The notes under the pieces: model-generated | Databases searched by the model: none | What the model saw: the letters and a program-made list of their open reading frames with translations, nothing else | Told to the model about the DNA's origin: nothing | From: JARRRL01 sp037380725 | GTDB lineage: Bacteria; Pseudomonadota; Gammaproteobacteria; Pseudomonadales; JANQJO01 | DNA length: 42,910 nucleotides | Reading direction: 5' to 3' | Assembly (NCBI GenBank): GCA_037380725.1 | Contig: JARRRL010000010.1 | Coordinates: forward strand, 1-42,910 | Shown: in pieces, positions 17,901-25,573 of the stretch | Layout: the number at the start of each line of letters is the position of its first letter | How positions within the stretch are numbered: the stretch's first letter is position 1 | Made by a program: the position numbers and the translations under genes

Positions 17901-18041
17901 TTGGCCTCTGAAATGTGCGGTTTTCTTAATAAAGATGATTTGTCGTCAGCCGTGTTGCAGCGCAGTATTTTGTATGCGGTTGGTTTTCCATCCGAACAAA
18001 CGGGTGATCAGCACGTCGAGTCGTTGAGTGAGCCCGCGTGA
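14970..18041 (+). CDS. CheB-CheR-PAS protein ending in a receiver domain
   Basis: A multidomain signalling protein of 1023 residues. The ATG at 14970 has AGGATGAG about 7 bases upstream. CheB methylesterase (about 20-205): Ser in GIGASAGG, His in VQHLSPDF, Asp in GTGSDGSRG. CheR methyltransferase (about 215-480): STVARRIERRM, GVTRFFRD, VAGCSTGEEAYS (SAM site), NVLIYF. Then a less conserved region, a coiled coil (about 670-735) of repeated NEELQS/NEELMS units, a PAS domain (about 750-850) and a receiver domain (about 884-1000) with VLVVDDS, phospho-Asp in CLVDYRMG, VMSGHAK and Lys in LNKDD. Most CheB-CheR-PAS hybrids end in a histidine kinase or nothing; the receiver end is unusual. There is no chemotaxis cluster nearby; the partner is presumably the GGDEF-EAL protein upstream. 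Confidence 0.92.
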   Translation: MEKVTDESKNDDPTDDTLLPTHYVGIGASAGGLEALQLLFEHVPLDAGISYIVVQHLSPDFKSIMAELLAKYTSMPIYNVQDTVKVKPDSLYLIPPRKNMMIAEGRLLLSDQMPNQGIKLPIDVFLRSLAEDQQHRAIAIILSGTGSDGSRGVKAIKEAGGLVIVQEPSSAKFDGMPYSAVNTGLADLVLPAELIGAQLLSYLRHPLISGHKYSLRDHISSNEDVMVEVFSLLKSKSDIDFSQYKPSTVARRIERRMGINQLTELGSYLSLLMQSSKELQMLAKELLIGVTRFFRDEEVYEHLEKHEIASVVSQVERTDNIRVWVAGCSTGEEAYSIAILFDEYLRQHNLNINLKLFATDVDGEAIVEASAGRYSEDIAYDVSPERLQRYFIKKGSHYEVVTELRQMVIFAAHNMIKDPPFSNIDLVSCRNVLIYFQHTIQKKTLSAFHFALKKDGVLLLGSSETLGDLKGYFSVIDERCKIYRKLSHSRIQLGSLLPIKENRRVAPGSLPAVGTLIRSHRNLQRASPFEFVKDRLIADWVPDCVLLNEARDAVHAFGDVSVYMKKFATGKVSNNISDIVVDDLAIAVNTALTRAEKTDEQVHYKNVGFNHQGKAQLVNLHVYFMRESAATTASAYFALIFEKVDIEALRGEGDSDVQHGEAFNAQEYSQRRIQDLEHELMKKQEHLQVAVEELETTNEELQSSNEELMSANEELQSTNEELQSVNEELFTVNSEFQEKIDELTIVNRDLDNVLASTSIGMIFLDNALLIRRFTQVASFFVHVLPSDIGRPFHHLSHQLEYPDLFADVFTVVQTGKGISKDVVSHRGVPLLVQIRPTDTTAKGGVVVTISDMSQHRIMLSSFNLAHQNKRSVIQAQAQQESSSEYRVLVVDDSPADCRILLNLLADISMFTVRATEVHDVTAAMDLCAQELIDVCLVDYRMGHESALDFIYALNGRGIVIPVIVMSGHAKSELEHALLASEMCGFLNKDDLSSAVLQRSILYAVGFPSEQTGDQHVESLSEPA

Positions 18042-18048
18042 TGTGTGT

Positions 18049-19155
18049 TTAGTGTGAGTCTTCAACGAGTGCTTGATACCCACCGGGAACGCCACACGTT
18101 GCGATGGATACCGCGTTGTGGGCGTGGAGGCTTTCCAGGTGGTTCACTTGAAGCCAAAAATCCTGATAGACGCTGTTTCCGATAAGCGCACTTTTTAATT
18201 GTCGTGCGGCGTCTTCGCAAAACATAAGATTTTGTCCGTTTAAGCGAGCAAATTCTTGCTCATCCTCGCGTTTAACCGCTGTTTGTACAGGTGTTTTGAG
18301 TGTATTTTCGATGTCAGCAACCAAGGCGGTAATCGGAAGGATTTCACTCTCTTCGGTGAGGTGTACGCGTACTTTTGCCACACTGCGCTGGCTATGAGGC
18401 GTGGCTAAAGTACCATTTTCTGAGCGCAGCCATTGTTCCACCACCTCACGGTTGACGGTCTCTTGATGGCGAAAATCATGGTGAAAGCGCTCTTGTATGA
18501 TCTGTCGCGCCAGGGCTGCCGAGCACGGGCAAGTGGATGAATACGTGACTTCGATTGAGAGTTCCAGTTTTACGTGACCGTCACGTAACGTGGCGATGAT
18601 GGTAACGGGATAAGACTTCCAACCGGAATATTGGCTAATGAGAGCAGGCTGTTTGATCATTTGATTAAAGGAAAATACCAGCTTGGCTTGGTCGCTGATG
18701 TCTTCGTGGCTTTGCAGTAAACTTTTGAGAAAATGTCGCAAGTTGGTGGCAGTCAGCAGTTTGGACTCAGCAAAGTGCGTCAGCAATAAGTACAGACGCG
18801 ACATGTGAATCCCGCGTACGTTTGGGTTGTTCAAGTTAACGTAAGTTTGTACGGTAGCATTCACGACGGTGCCGACTTTAACGCCATCTCGACTGGGCGT
18901 CTGTGGCAGTTGCAGCGGTAGCGCAATGTGGCTCATACCTACCCAATCAAGTGTGGTGTGGTGGCGAGCTTGCGTGGTCTTCGCGATATCTGGTAGATCA
19001 CGGGTTTCGGTGGTCTGGGCCGCAATGGGTTCGGGTGATGGCACCGCTTGCTGTGTAGCCTCAGCGTGGATGGTATCCGATGGTGCACTTGTTGCGTCAG
19101 GTGCTGTGGGGTTATCGGGCGAGGCTGTTTTGGAGTCTGCCATGATCGCGGTCAC
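18049..19155 (-). CDS. folE2: GTP cyclohydrolase FolE2 (type IB)
   Basis: Makes 7,8-dihydroneopterin triphosphate from GTP, the first step in folate (and queuosine) synthesis, using metals other than zinc. The family core starts about residue 53 (RDLPDIAKTTQ) and includes YVNLNNPNVRGIHMSRLY, the metal-binding Cys in TYSSTCPCSAAL, HSQRSVAKVRV and the C-terminal acidic helix. Residues 1-50 are an Ala/Pro/Thr-rich extension (DNPTAPDATSAPSDT, ATQQAVPSPEP) not seen in typical members of about 260-310 residues. The start may be the second ATG (MADSKTAS), 4 codons on. FolE2 genes are often under Zur control, but I saw no clear Zur box upstream. It converges on the CheB-CheR gene. Confidence 0.92.
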   Translation of the reverse strand: MTAIMADSKTASPDNPTAPDATSAPSDTIHAEATQQAVPSPEPIAAQTTETRDLPDIAKTTQARHHTTLDWVGMSHIALPLQLPQTPSRDGVKVGTVVNATVQTYVNLNNPNVRGIHMSRLYLLLTHFAESKLLTATNLRHFLKSLLQSHEDISDQAKLVFSFNQMIKQPALISQYSGWKSYPVTIIATLRDGHVKLELSIEVTYSSTCPCSAALARQIIQERFHHDFRHQETVNREVVEQWLRSENGTLATPHSQRSVAKVRVHLTEESEILPITALVADIENTLKTPVQTAVKREDEQEFARLNGQNLMFCEDAARQLKSALIGNSVYQDFWLQVNHLESLHAHNAVSIATCGVPGGYQALVEDSH

Positions 19156-19570
19156 TTATATATCCTGCTGCCTAATTCATTTTGGTCGCAATATTGCGGA
19201 GAAAACGGGTGTGAAAACTGGTGCGTTACAAAACGTCAAAACGCATTGGCTGTCTTTAATAGAGCGGATGAAAGTTAATCATGACATGTTCATGCCACCT
19301 ATAACATCACACCATCTATAACGCCACGGGGAGGTGTGCGTAATGTTCAGCCGTCAAGGTCGCCAAGTATAGCGGCATTGTTTCAGGGGTACAAACTGCC
19401 CTTGATGTTCGCGTTCATGCTGAGGATGTGCGCGTGCTAGGACCGTTGCGCTTACGGATCGTTTCTTCCTGGGAACCTTTCAAGTAGACCGGTTTCCCAG
19501 GAAGGTGATGAATGACAAGCTTATTGACAACATAAGTTTATTGACAGCATAGGCTTATCAATAAAATAGG
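19156..19570. other. Spacer between folE2 and acnB
   Basis: About 415 bp. It holds the inverted repeat at 19465-19504 and two copies of a TTATTGACA(A/G)CATA unit (19521-19550). The folE2 promoter should lie near 19170-19330. No gene seen. Confidence 0.5.
19465..19504. repeat. Inverted repeat downstream of acnB
   Basis: Arms CTTCCTGGGAACC and GGTTTCCCAGGAAG pair almost completely (one bulged base) around an 13-base loop. It lies about 65 bp after the acnB stop. No T-run follows on either strand, so it is a 3' stem-loop (mRNA protection) or a REP-like element rather than a canonical terminator. Confidence 0.7.
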
Positions 19571-22150
19571 TTACCCGAGTTGCGCCACGTCAATTTTAAC
19601 GGAGTTGGCGGCTTCGACAAAGGTATCCATGTGATGAAAATTGAGATAACGATAAATACTGGCGGACAGCGTATCCAGGTCTTTGGCGTACGCTTGGTAC
19701 GCTTCGGGTGTTGGCAGTTTCCCTAGAATGGCGCTGATCGCCGCCAACTCAGCTGAGGCCAGGTATACGTTAGCACCTTGTCCCAAACGATTGGGGAAGT
19801 TTCGGGTTGAGGTAGAAACAACCGTGGATTCCGGGGCAACGCGAGCTTGGTTGCCCATACACAGCGAGCAGCCGGGCATTTCCGTGCGAGCGCCTGCACG
19901 CCCAAAGATGTTGTAGTACCCCTCTTCCATGAGTTGGTTGGCATCCATTTTCGTTGGCGGGGCAATCCACAAGCGTGTGGGTATGCGGCCTTCTACTTTT
20001 TCCAGCAATTTACCGGCTGCACGGTAATGGCCAATGTTGGTCATGCAGGAGCCAATGAACACTTCATCAATGGCTTGATCAGCTACGGCGGAAAGGGGCT
20101 TGATGTCGTCTGGATCGTTGGGACACGCGAGTAAGGGCTCGGTGATTTCATCCATGTTGATCTCAATGACTTCGGTGTATTCGGCATCCGCATCGGCTGA
20201 CAGCAAGGTGGGTTGATCAAGCCAGCGCTGCATGGCCACAATACGGCGCTCCAGGGTTCGAGCATCCCGATAACCTTGCGAGATCATCCATTTCAGCAGC
20301 ACAATGTTTGATTGTAAGTATTCCGCTATGGAGCGTTCGCTGAGTTGGATGGTGCAGCCAGAGGCGGAACGTTCCGCCGAGGCGTCTGACAGTTCAAAGG
20401 CTTGTTCCACAGTCAAATCGGGTAGGCCTTCGATTTCCAGTACGCGTCCGGAGAATACGTTTTGCTTATTTTCTTTGCTTACCGTGAGTAAACCGCGTTG
20501 AATGGCGGCGTAGGGAATGGCGTTGACCAAATCGCGTAAGGTAATCCCCGCTTGCAGTGTGCCGGTAAATTTCACGAGAACGGATTCGGGCATATCCAAG
20601 GGCATGACGCCAGTGGCTGCAGCAAACGCCACTAAGCCTGAGCCAGCGGGGAAAGATATGCCGATGGGAAAGCGTGTGTGCGAGTCGCCACCGGTACCCA
20701 CTTGATCGGGCAAGAGCATGCGATTGAGCCAGGAATGAATGATGCCGTCACCTGGGCGCAATGAAACACCCCCTCGATTCATGATGAAATCGGGCAAGGT
20801 GTGTTGGGTATCAATGTCAATGGGTTTGGGGTAGGCGGCAGTGTGACAGAAAGATTGCATCACTAAGTCGGCGGAAAATCCTAAACACGCTAAATCTTTC
20901 AATTCGTCACGCGTCATGGGTCCTGTGGTGTCTTGGGAACCGACAGTGCCCATGCGGGGTTCGCAATAGGCGCCAGGGCGAACGCCTTCAACGTTGCAGG
21001 CGCGACCAACCATCTTTTGTGCCAAGGTGTATCCTTTGCCTGTGTCTATTGCCGTAACGGGAGGTTTAAACAAGGTGCTGGGCTCCAAGCCCAATTGTTC
21101 ACGTGCTTTTTGGGTGAGCCCGCGACCAATGATGAGAGGGATACGGCCACCTGCACGAACCTCATCCAGCAATGCCTCGGTTTTCAAGGTGAACGTGGCG
21201 ACGCTCGTTGTGTCACCGAGTTGGCGAATGATGCCTTTGTAGGGAAAAATCTCTATGACATCCCCCATTTTGAGCTTGCTGACATCGCATTCAATGGGCA
21301 AAGCGCCGGCATCTTCCATGGTATTGAAGAAAATGGGCGCGATCTTGCTACCCAGTATCAGGCCACCGGCGCGTTTGTTGGGCACGAATGGGATATCAGT
21401 GCCCATATGCCACAGAACCGAATTTGTTGCGGATTTTCGCGAAGAACCGGTACCGACCACGTCACCGACATAACATAAGGGATGACCTTTGGCTTTGAGT
21501 GCTTCGATTTGTTCCAGCGCGTTGGTGATACCGGGACGTGGATTTTTCAGCATCGCTAAGGCGTGCAAGGGAATATCGGGTCGAGACCAGGCGTCTTGGG
21601 CGGGCGACAGGTCGTCGGTATTGGTTTCACCTTCGACTTTGAAGACGGTGTAAGTGAGTTTTTCGGGGATGGCGGCTCGCCCAGTGAACCACGTGCCGTC
21701 GGCCCAGGACTGTAAGACCTGCTGAGCGTAAGGATTATGCGCGGCTTTTTCAACGACGTCGTGGAAGGCATCGAACACCAGTAGGGTTTTACTCAGTGCT
21801 TCTGCTGCGATCGGCGCCAGTGCTTCGTTGTCCAGTAAATCCACTAAGGGCGCTACGTTGTAGCCGCCCTGCATTGTGCCCAGCAGTTCGGTCGCCTTGG
21901 CTTTATCAATGAGAGGACTTTGCGTTTCACCGCGAGCAATGGCGGCCAAAAAACCGGCCTTGACGTAGGCGGCTTGATCCACGCCAGGGGGGATGCGCTG
22001 CGTAAGCAGGGTTAACAAGAAATCTTCTTCACCTGCCGGTGGGGCTTTCAGCAGCTCGACGAGGGCTGTGGTTTGTTGTTCATTTAACGGTTGCGGAACG
22101 ATGCCCAGTTCGGCGCGTTCTGTGACGTGTTGACGGTACTGTTCAAGCAC
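19571..22150 (-). CDS. acnB: Aconitase B (bifunctional aconitate hydratase 2/2-methylisocitrate dehydratase)
   Basis: A TCA-cycle enzyme that interconverts citrate and isocitrate with a 4Fe-4S cluster. The 859-residue length is standard for AcnB. It starts MLEQYRQHVTERA with the HEAT-like domain, contains NVEGVRPGAYCEPRMG and the SHTRFPIG segment, and carries the cluster ligands in GSCMTNIGHYRAAG and MPGCSLCMGN. The whole length aligns with the family by eye with no gap. It is probably transcribed alone from the promoter at 22219-22246. Confidence 0.98.
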   Translation of the reverse strand: MLEQYRQHVTERAELGIVPQPLNEQQTTALVELLKAPPAGEEDFLLTLLTQRIPPGVDQAAYVKAGFLAAIARGETQSPLIDKAKATELLGTMQGGYNVAPLVDLLDNEALAPIAAEALSKTLLVFDAFHDVVEKAAHNPYAQQVLQSWADGTWFTGRAAIPEKLTYTVFKVEGETNTDDLSPAQDAWSRPDIPLHALAMLKNPRPGITNALEQIEALKAKGHPLCYVGDVVGTGSSRKSATNSVLWHMGTDIPFVPNKRAGGLILGSKIAPIFFNTMEDAGALPIECDVSKLKMGDVIEIFPYKGIIRQLGDTTSVATFTLKTEALLDEVRAGGRIPLIIGRGLTQKAREQLGLEPSTLFKPPVTAIDTGKGYTLAQKMVGRACNVEGVRPGAYCEPRMGTVGSQDTTGPMTRDELKDLACLGFSADLVMQSFCHTAAYPKPIDIDTQHTLPDFIMNRGGVSLRPGDGIIHSWLNRMLLPDQVGTGGDSHTRFPIGISFPAGSGLVAFAAATGVMPLDMPESVLVKFTGTLQAGITLRDLVNAIPYAAIQRGLLTVSKENKQNVFSGRVLEIEGLPDLTVEQAFELSDASAERSASGCTIQLSERSIAEYLQSNIVLLKWMISQGYRDARTLERRIVAMQRWLDQPTLLSADADAEYTEVIEINMDEITEPLLACPNDPDDIKPLSAVADQAIDEVFIGSCMTNIGHYRAAGKLLEKVEGRIPTRLWIAPPTKMDANQLMEEGYYNIFGRAGARTEMPGCSLCMGNQARVAPESTVVSTSTRNFPNRLGQGANVYLASAELAAISAILGKLPTPEAYQAYAKDLDTLSASIYRYLNFHHMDTFVEAANSVKIDVAQLG

Positions 22151-22218
22151 GGTTTTTACCTCGTTGAAAAGGGGTTGGTGAGTCGGGTCGCTGATCGGCC
22201 ACTGTCCAATGCTAAATA

Positions 22219-22246
22219 ATTATATGGGAATATAAGATTGTATCAA
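22219..22246 (-). promoter_or_regulatory. Putative sigma-70 promoter of acnB
   Basis: On the minus strand TTGATA, 16-bp spacer, TATAAT, with the -10 about 70 bp before the acnB start. A perfect -10 and good -35 make this the best promoter of the window. Confidence 0.65.
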
Positions 22247-22301
22247 ATACCAGCCTGTCCATACACTGTAATCGTTGTGACGGAGGCGCGGGTTTGAGCA
22301 C

Positions 22302-23345
22302 TCATTCATCCAAGTGGTCAAGCTGGGTGTCGTGCTGTCGTGCAATGGGTGGAAATTCGGGGTCATCGTAGGGATTGGTGTGGCTTTCGGGGCGCTGTTT
22401 AAAGCGTTTGTAGCCCCACAAGTATTGTGTCAAACGGGGTGAAATGCATTGTTCTATGGATGCGTTTAAACCGCGCAGTGCGGTGATGGCGTCAGTGGCG
22501 AATAATCGTTCGTCAACCGACTCAATGTGAATAATAAAGCCGGCGGCGTTTGGTAATCGTTCGGTGAAAATACACAGACAGTGGGCCTGCGTTTTTTTGA
22601 TTAACTTGGGTAGCAGAGGTGAAGTATAAGTGGGAACACCATAGAAAGGTGAAAACTGCCCATTGCCTGCCGGCGGTGATTGATCGGGCAGAATGACGCT
22701 CACACCGCCTGATTTAAGCGTACGCATGAGTTCTTTTACCCCGGCCTGAGTGGTGGGCACCATGTGTGTCTCTCCCAGGCTACGTGCCGCTCGTACTTTG
22801 GCCTCGACGTCGGGCAGATCTAAGGGTTTATAGAGGGCCGTTAACGGAGTTTTGGCCATTAAATAGTGATTGGTGAGTTCCCAATTACCCAGGTGTGGCA
22901 AGATGAGCAGCAAGCCTCGCTGATCAGCGAGTGCTTGATCGAGCTTGGCTTCGCCTCGAATAGCTCGAATCAGTGCTTGGCCATCTGTCGCAGGGCGTGT
23001 CCAGAGGTAGGCCAATTCAAATGATAAGCGGCAATCGTGTATGAGGCTTTCGCGAGCCAGCCTTTGGCGTCGTTCGGGTGGCCAGTCTGGAAAGGCGAGG
23101 GCGAAATTGGTTTCGGTGGTGTGTCGCGATGGCGTGCGCAGTATGAACAGTAGGGTACCGAAAAAAGCGCCCAATGCGTGCAGCCATGAGAAAGGCATTT
23201 TGCCCAATACGCTGATTAATAAACGAGCACTTTTGCTGAGCAGGCGTTGTCGGAGCGTGTGTTGATGTCGCTTGTCTGGAGTGAATGCTGGGTTCTCTGG
23301 CGTCACGCGATTCTCAGTTGAGGTGGTTTTGATTGAGTTTGTCAT
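22302..23345 (-). CDS. LpxL/HtrB-family lipid A acyltransferase
   Basis: A 347-residue inner-membrane acyltransferase that probably adds a secondary acyl chain to lipid A. The N-terminal 25 residues are polar, followed by a membrane segment (LGKMPFSWLHALGAFFGTLLFIL). The catalytic motif is HLGNWE (HxxxxE) in LLILPHLGNWELTNHY, followed by ALYKPLDLPDVEAKV, then LPDQSPPAGNG with the family's DQ pair and FFGVPA-like FYGVPTYTSPL. It lies 36 bp after the lpxH-miaE fusion on the same strand, an LPS-related neighbour, probably co-transcribed. LpxL versus LpxM cannot be separated by eye. Confidence 0.88.
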   Translation of the reverse strand: MTNSIKTTSTENRVTPENPAFTPDKRHQHTLRQRLLSKSARLLISVLGKMPFSWLHALGAFFGTLLFILRTPSRHTTETNFALAFPDWPPERRQRLARESLIHDCRLSFELAYLWTRPATDGQALIRAIRGEAKLDQALADQRGLLLILPHLGNWELTNHYLMAKTPLTALYKPLDLPDVEAKVRAARSLGETHMVPTTQAGVKELMRTLKSGGVSVILPDQSPPAGNGQFSPFYGVPTYTSPLLPKLIKKTQAHCLCIFTERLPNAAGFIIHIESVDERLFATDAITALRGLNASIEQCISPRLTQYLWGYKRFKQRPESHTNPYDDPEFPPIARQHDTQLDHLDE

Positions 23346-23392
23346 GTTTTTAATTAGACAACTTTAATTAATTAGAAAACTTTAATTAGACA
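23346..23392. repeat. Duplicated TTTAATTAGACAA unit
   Basis: Two to three imperfect copies of an AT-rich unit (TTTAATTAGACAA, CTTTAATTAATTAGAAAA) fill the short space between the acyltransferase and the lpxH-miaE gene and extend into the end of the latter. Confidence 0.75.
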
Positions 23393-24956
23393 AAGAGGCT
23401 GTTACCGGGGACGCTGCTGCGTCGAGTGGACCGCTGTGAAACCGGAATGATTGATTTGGCGTGAGTATCAGCTTGGCTTCATGGTGACGAAAAAAAGCCA
23501 CGCGTTCTTCAAAATGAGCGGGTTCAGCGTGATCATGATATTGTTGATCGTGATAATGACGCGCCAAATTTAAATAATCTATAAAATGCCGACTTTCTGA
23601 TTTTAAAAGATATCGGTAGTACTGAGCCAGCGCTTGATCTACGTAGGGGATTAGGCTGTGGAAACGTTCGCAGGAACGGGCTTCGATGAACGCGCCAATG
23701 ATCAGCGCATCGATCAGTCGTCCGGGTTCTTCGCGTCGAGCGTGACGGTGTAAGCCGCTCGCATAGTGGGCAGCGGAAACTGCACGATAAGGTATACCGC
23801 GTTGCTGCATGATGTCCACCACTTGCTCGAAGTGCAACAATTCCTCACGCGCTAATTGGCTGAGTTTTTTCAACAACTTTGTTTTATCTGTGTACCGGTA
23901 CAGTAAGCTGAGCGCGGTGTTGGCGGCTTTTTTCTCGCAATTCGCGTGATCGATGATGAGCGTTTCGAGATGTTCTGGTGCTGAGACCAGCCATTCTGTT
24001 GGCGTTGGGCAGCCTAAAAATGCGCTAAGTAATGATGGCAGGGTTGATGCGTGTGTCGGTGTTGTCGTCGTGATGCTCTGGTGTGTGTGATGCGGCCAGG
24101 TCTGTTGGTCTGAAATAACAGCTTGATGTACGCTGGCTTTGGCGTTCCATGACAGCAGATGGAGACCGGAGGTGTTGGCGTGGAGCGCCCAAGCCCTGGC
24201 ACCCCAATCGCCCAAAACCACGCGACAGCACGCTGGGTGCTGTTCAGTGTCGGGGTAGCCAGTGTTGGGGTAGCGATGTATCGCTGGACGATGTGTGTGG
24301 CCATGGATCATAAACTGGACAGCATGCTCGGTGAAGGCTTGTCTGACACTGTTTGTGTTTACATCCAGAATGGCTGTGTGTTTATGTTGTTGCGCGGCGC
24401 GACTTGCTTGTCGATACTGATTGGCTTGCGCTTGTCGTTCCGTAGCGGGAAGACGCTGAAATGCCTGCTGCCAGTCGGGTGAGCGGAATTGTTGTCTGAT
24501 TTTTAAATAGTCTACATCATCGGTGCACAGTTCGTCTCCGTGTAGCAGGAGTACGCGGTGGCCATATAGGGTGGTGATGTGCTGCTCGGGCAGTAAGACG
24601 CCATTGAACGTGTTGACAAAGCGCTCGCCGATTAGAAAATCTCGGTTGCCGTGCTGCACAGTAATCTTGGTCCCCAGCTGTGCCAGTCGTTTCAGGCGCG
24701 CACACAGTGCGATGGCTGTGGCGTCGATGCTGTCGTCTCCAATCCACACTTCGTATTGATCGCCCAGCATATGCAGTTGTTCGATGGAGCCGGGCTGGGC
24801 ACGCGCCTGTTCGGTTAAATCGTCTAAAAAGCGCCACAGTGCACGAGTCACTTCCGTTTGCTCTGAGCACAAATGCATGTCAGAAATAAACCACGTGCCT
24901 CGGAGGTCTCGAGCTTGATCGCGTTCAGTAGCGGTGGGATTTGTTAGGTCCATCAT
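23382..24956 (-). CDS. Fusion of LpxH (UDP-2,3-diacylglucosamine diphosphatase) and MiaE (tRNA hydroxylase)
   Basis: A single 524-residue frame with two complete enzymes. Residues 20-265 are LpxH, the lipid A step that makes lipid X: metal-site motifs SDMH (D26, H28), GDQ (D66), GNRDF (N104), LHGDE (H139) and IHGHTHRP (H218, H220). Residues 305-490 are MiaE, the O2-dependent diiron enzyme that hydroxylates ms2i6A in tRNA: FLGCPTP, DHANCEKKAA (336-345), REELLHFE (370-377), IEARSCERF (424-432) and SESRHF (453-458). The linker (270-300) is Thr/His-rich and holds no in-frame ATG, GTG or TTG, so a separate miaE start is unlikely. Both activities look intact. It starts 3 bp after the ppiB stop. Confidence 0.9.
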   Translation of the reverse strand: MMDLTNPTATERDQARDLRGTWFISDMHLCSEQTEVTRALWRFLDDLTEQARAQPGSIEQLHMLGDQYEVWIGDDSIDATAIALCARLKRLAQLGTKITVQHGNRDFLIGERFVNTFNGVLLPEQHITTLYGHRVLLLHGDELCTDDVDYLKIRQQFRSPDWQQAFQRLPATERQAQANQYRQASRAAQQHKHTAILDVNTNSVRQAFTEHAVQFMIHGHTHRPAIHRYPNTGYPDTEQHPACCRVVLGDWGARAWALHANTSGLHLLSWNAKASVHQAVISDQQTWPHHTHQSITTTTPTHASTLPSLLSAFLGCPTPTEWLVSAPEHLETLIIDHANCEKKAANTALSLLYRYTDKTKLLKKLSQLAREELLHFEQVVDIMQQRGIPYRAVSAAHYASGLHRHARREEPGRLIDALIIGAFIEARSCERFHSLIPYVDQALAQYYRYLLKSESRHFIDYLNLARHYHDQQYHDHAEPAHFEERVAFFRHHEAKLILTPNQSFRFHSGPLDAAASPVTASLSN

Positions 24957-24959
24957 TCG

Positions 24960-25499
24960 TTATGCTTTGTCATCCGTGTCATCCGTGTTCAAGCTAGCCT
25001 CATCCAAGGTAGCGGTTTCGATGAGAACCGTTTGTGTGGGTACGTTCTGGTGTGGGCCATGGTTGCTGGTTTCAAGGCGCGCGATCTTTTCAATCACATC
25101 TTTTCCGCTGATGACATGACCAAATACGGTATAACCCCAGCCATCGCCTGTTTTGGCGCTGTGATCTAAAAAGGTGTTATTGGCTACGTTGATGAAAAAT
25201 TGACAGCTGGCGGAATGTGGGTCCTGAGTGCGAGCCATGGCGATGGTGCCGATCTCATTCTTTAAACCGTTATGGGCTTCGTTTTCGATGGGTGGGTCGG
25301 TGGGTTTGGCTTCCATGGCTTCGGTGAAGCCGCCTCCTTGAATCATGAAACCATCTATGACGCGGTGAAAGATCGTTTGATTGTAGTGTCCTTTTTGGAC
25401 ATAGCTAATGAAATTAGCGACGGTTTTAGGGGCAGCTTTTTCGTCGAGAGCAACCTGTATGGCGCCCATATTAGTTGTCAGTGTTACGTTTTGCGTCAT
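24960..25499 (-). CDS. ppiB: Cytoplasmic cyclophilin peptidyl-prolyl isomerase B
   Basis: A 179-residue cyclophilin without signal peptide, catalysing cis-trans isomerisation of Xaa-Pro bonds in the cytoplasm. Family motifs: YNQTIFHRVIDGFMIQGG (catalytic Arg and Phe), IAMART, SASCQFFINV and GWGYTVFGHVISG. The C-terminal 15 residues (LNTDDTDDKA end) are an acidic tail partly duplicated at DNA level. lpxH next to ppiB is an arrangement I recall from many gammaproteobacteria and supports both calls. Confidence 0.96.
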   Translation of the reverse strand: MTQNVTLTTNMGAIQVALDEKAAPKTVANFISYVQKGHYNQTIFHRVIDGFMIQGGGFTEAMEAKPTDPPIENEAHNGLKNEIGTIAMARTQDPHSASCQFFINVANNTFLDHSAKTGDGWGYTVFGHVISGKDVIEKIARLETSNHGPHQNVPTQTVLIETATLDEASLNTDDTDDKA

Positions 25500-25573
25500 G
25501 GCTCTCTTTCACTCTCTCAATTGTTGTCAAGTTGTCGTCAGGCTGTTTGCGCGTGATGCCGTCCAGATGTGGA

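Noticed and set aside
19156..19330. Zur box upstream of folE2
   Set aside because: Only a direct repeat of CTATAAC was found; the palindrome expected for Zur is not present.
24159..24482. Plus-strand 107-codon frame inside the lpxH-miaE gene
   Set aside because: Shadow of the fusion gene, whose frame carries all conserved motifs.
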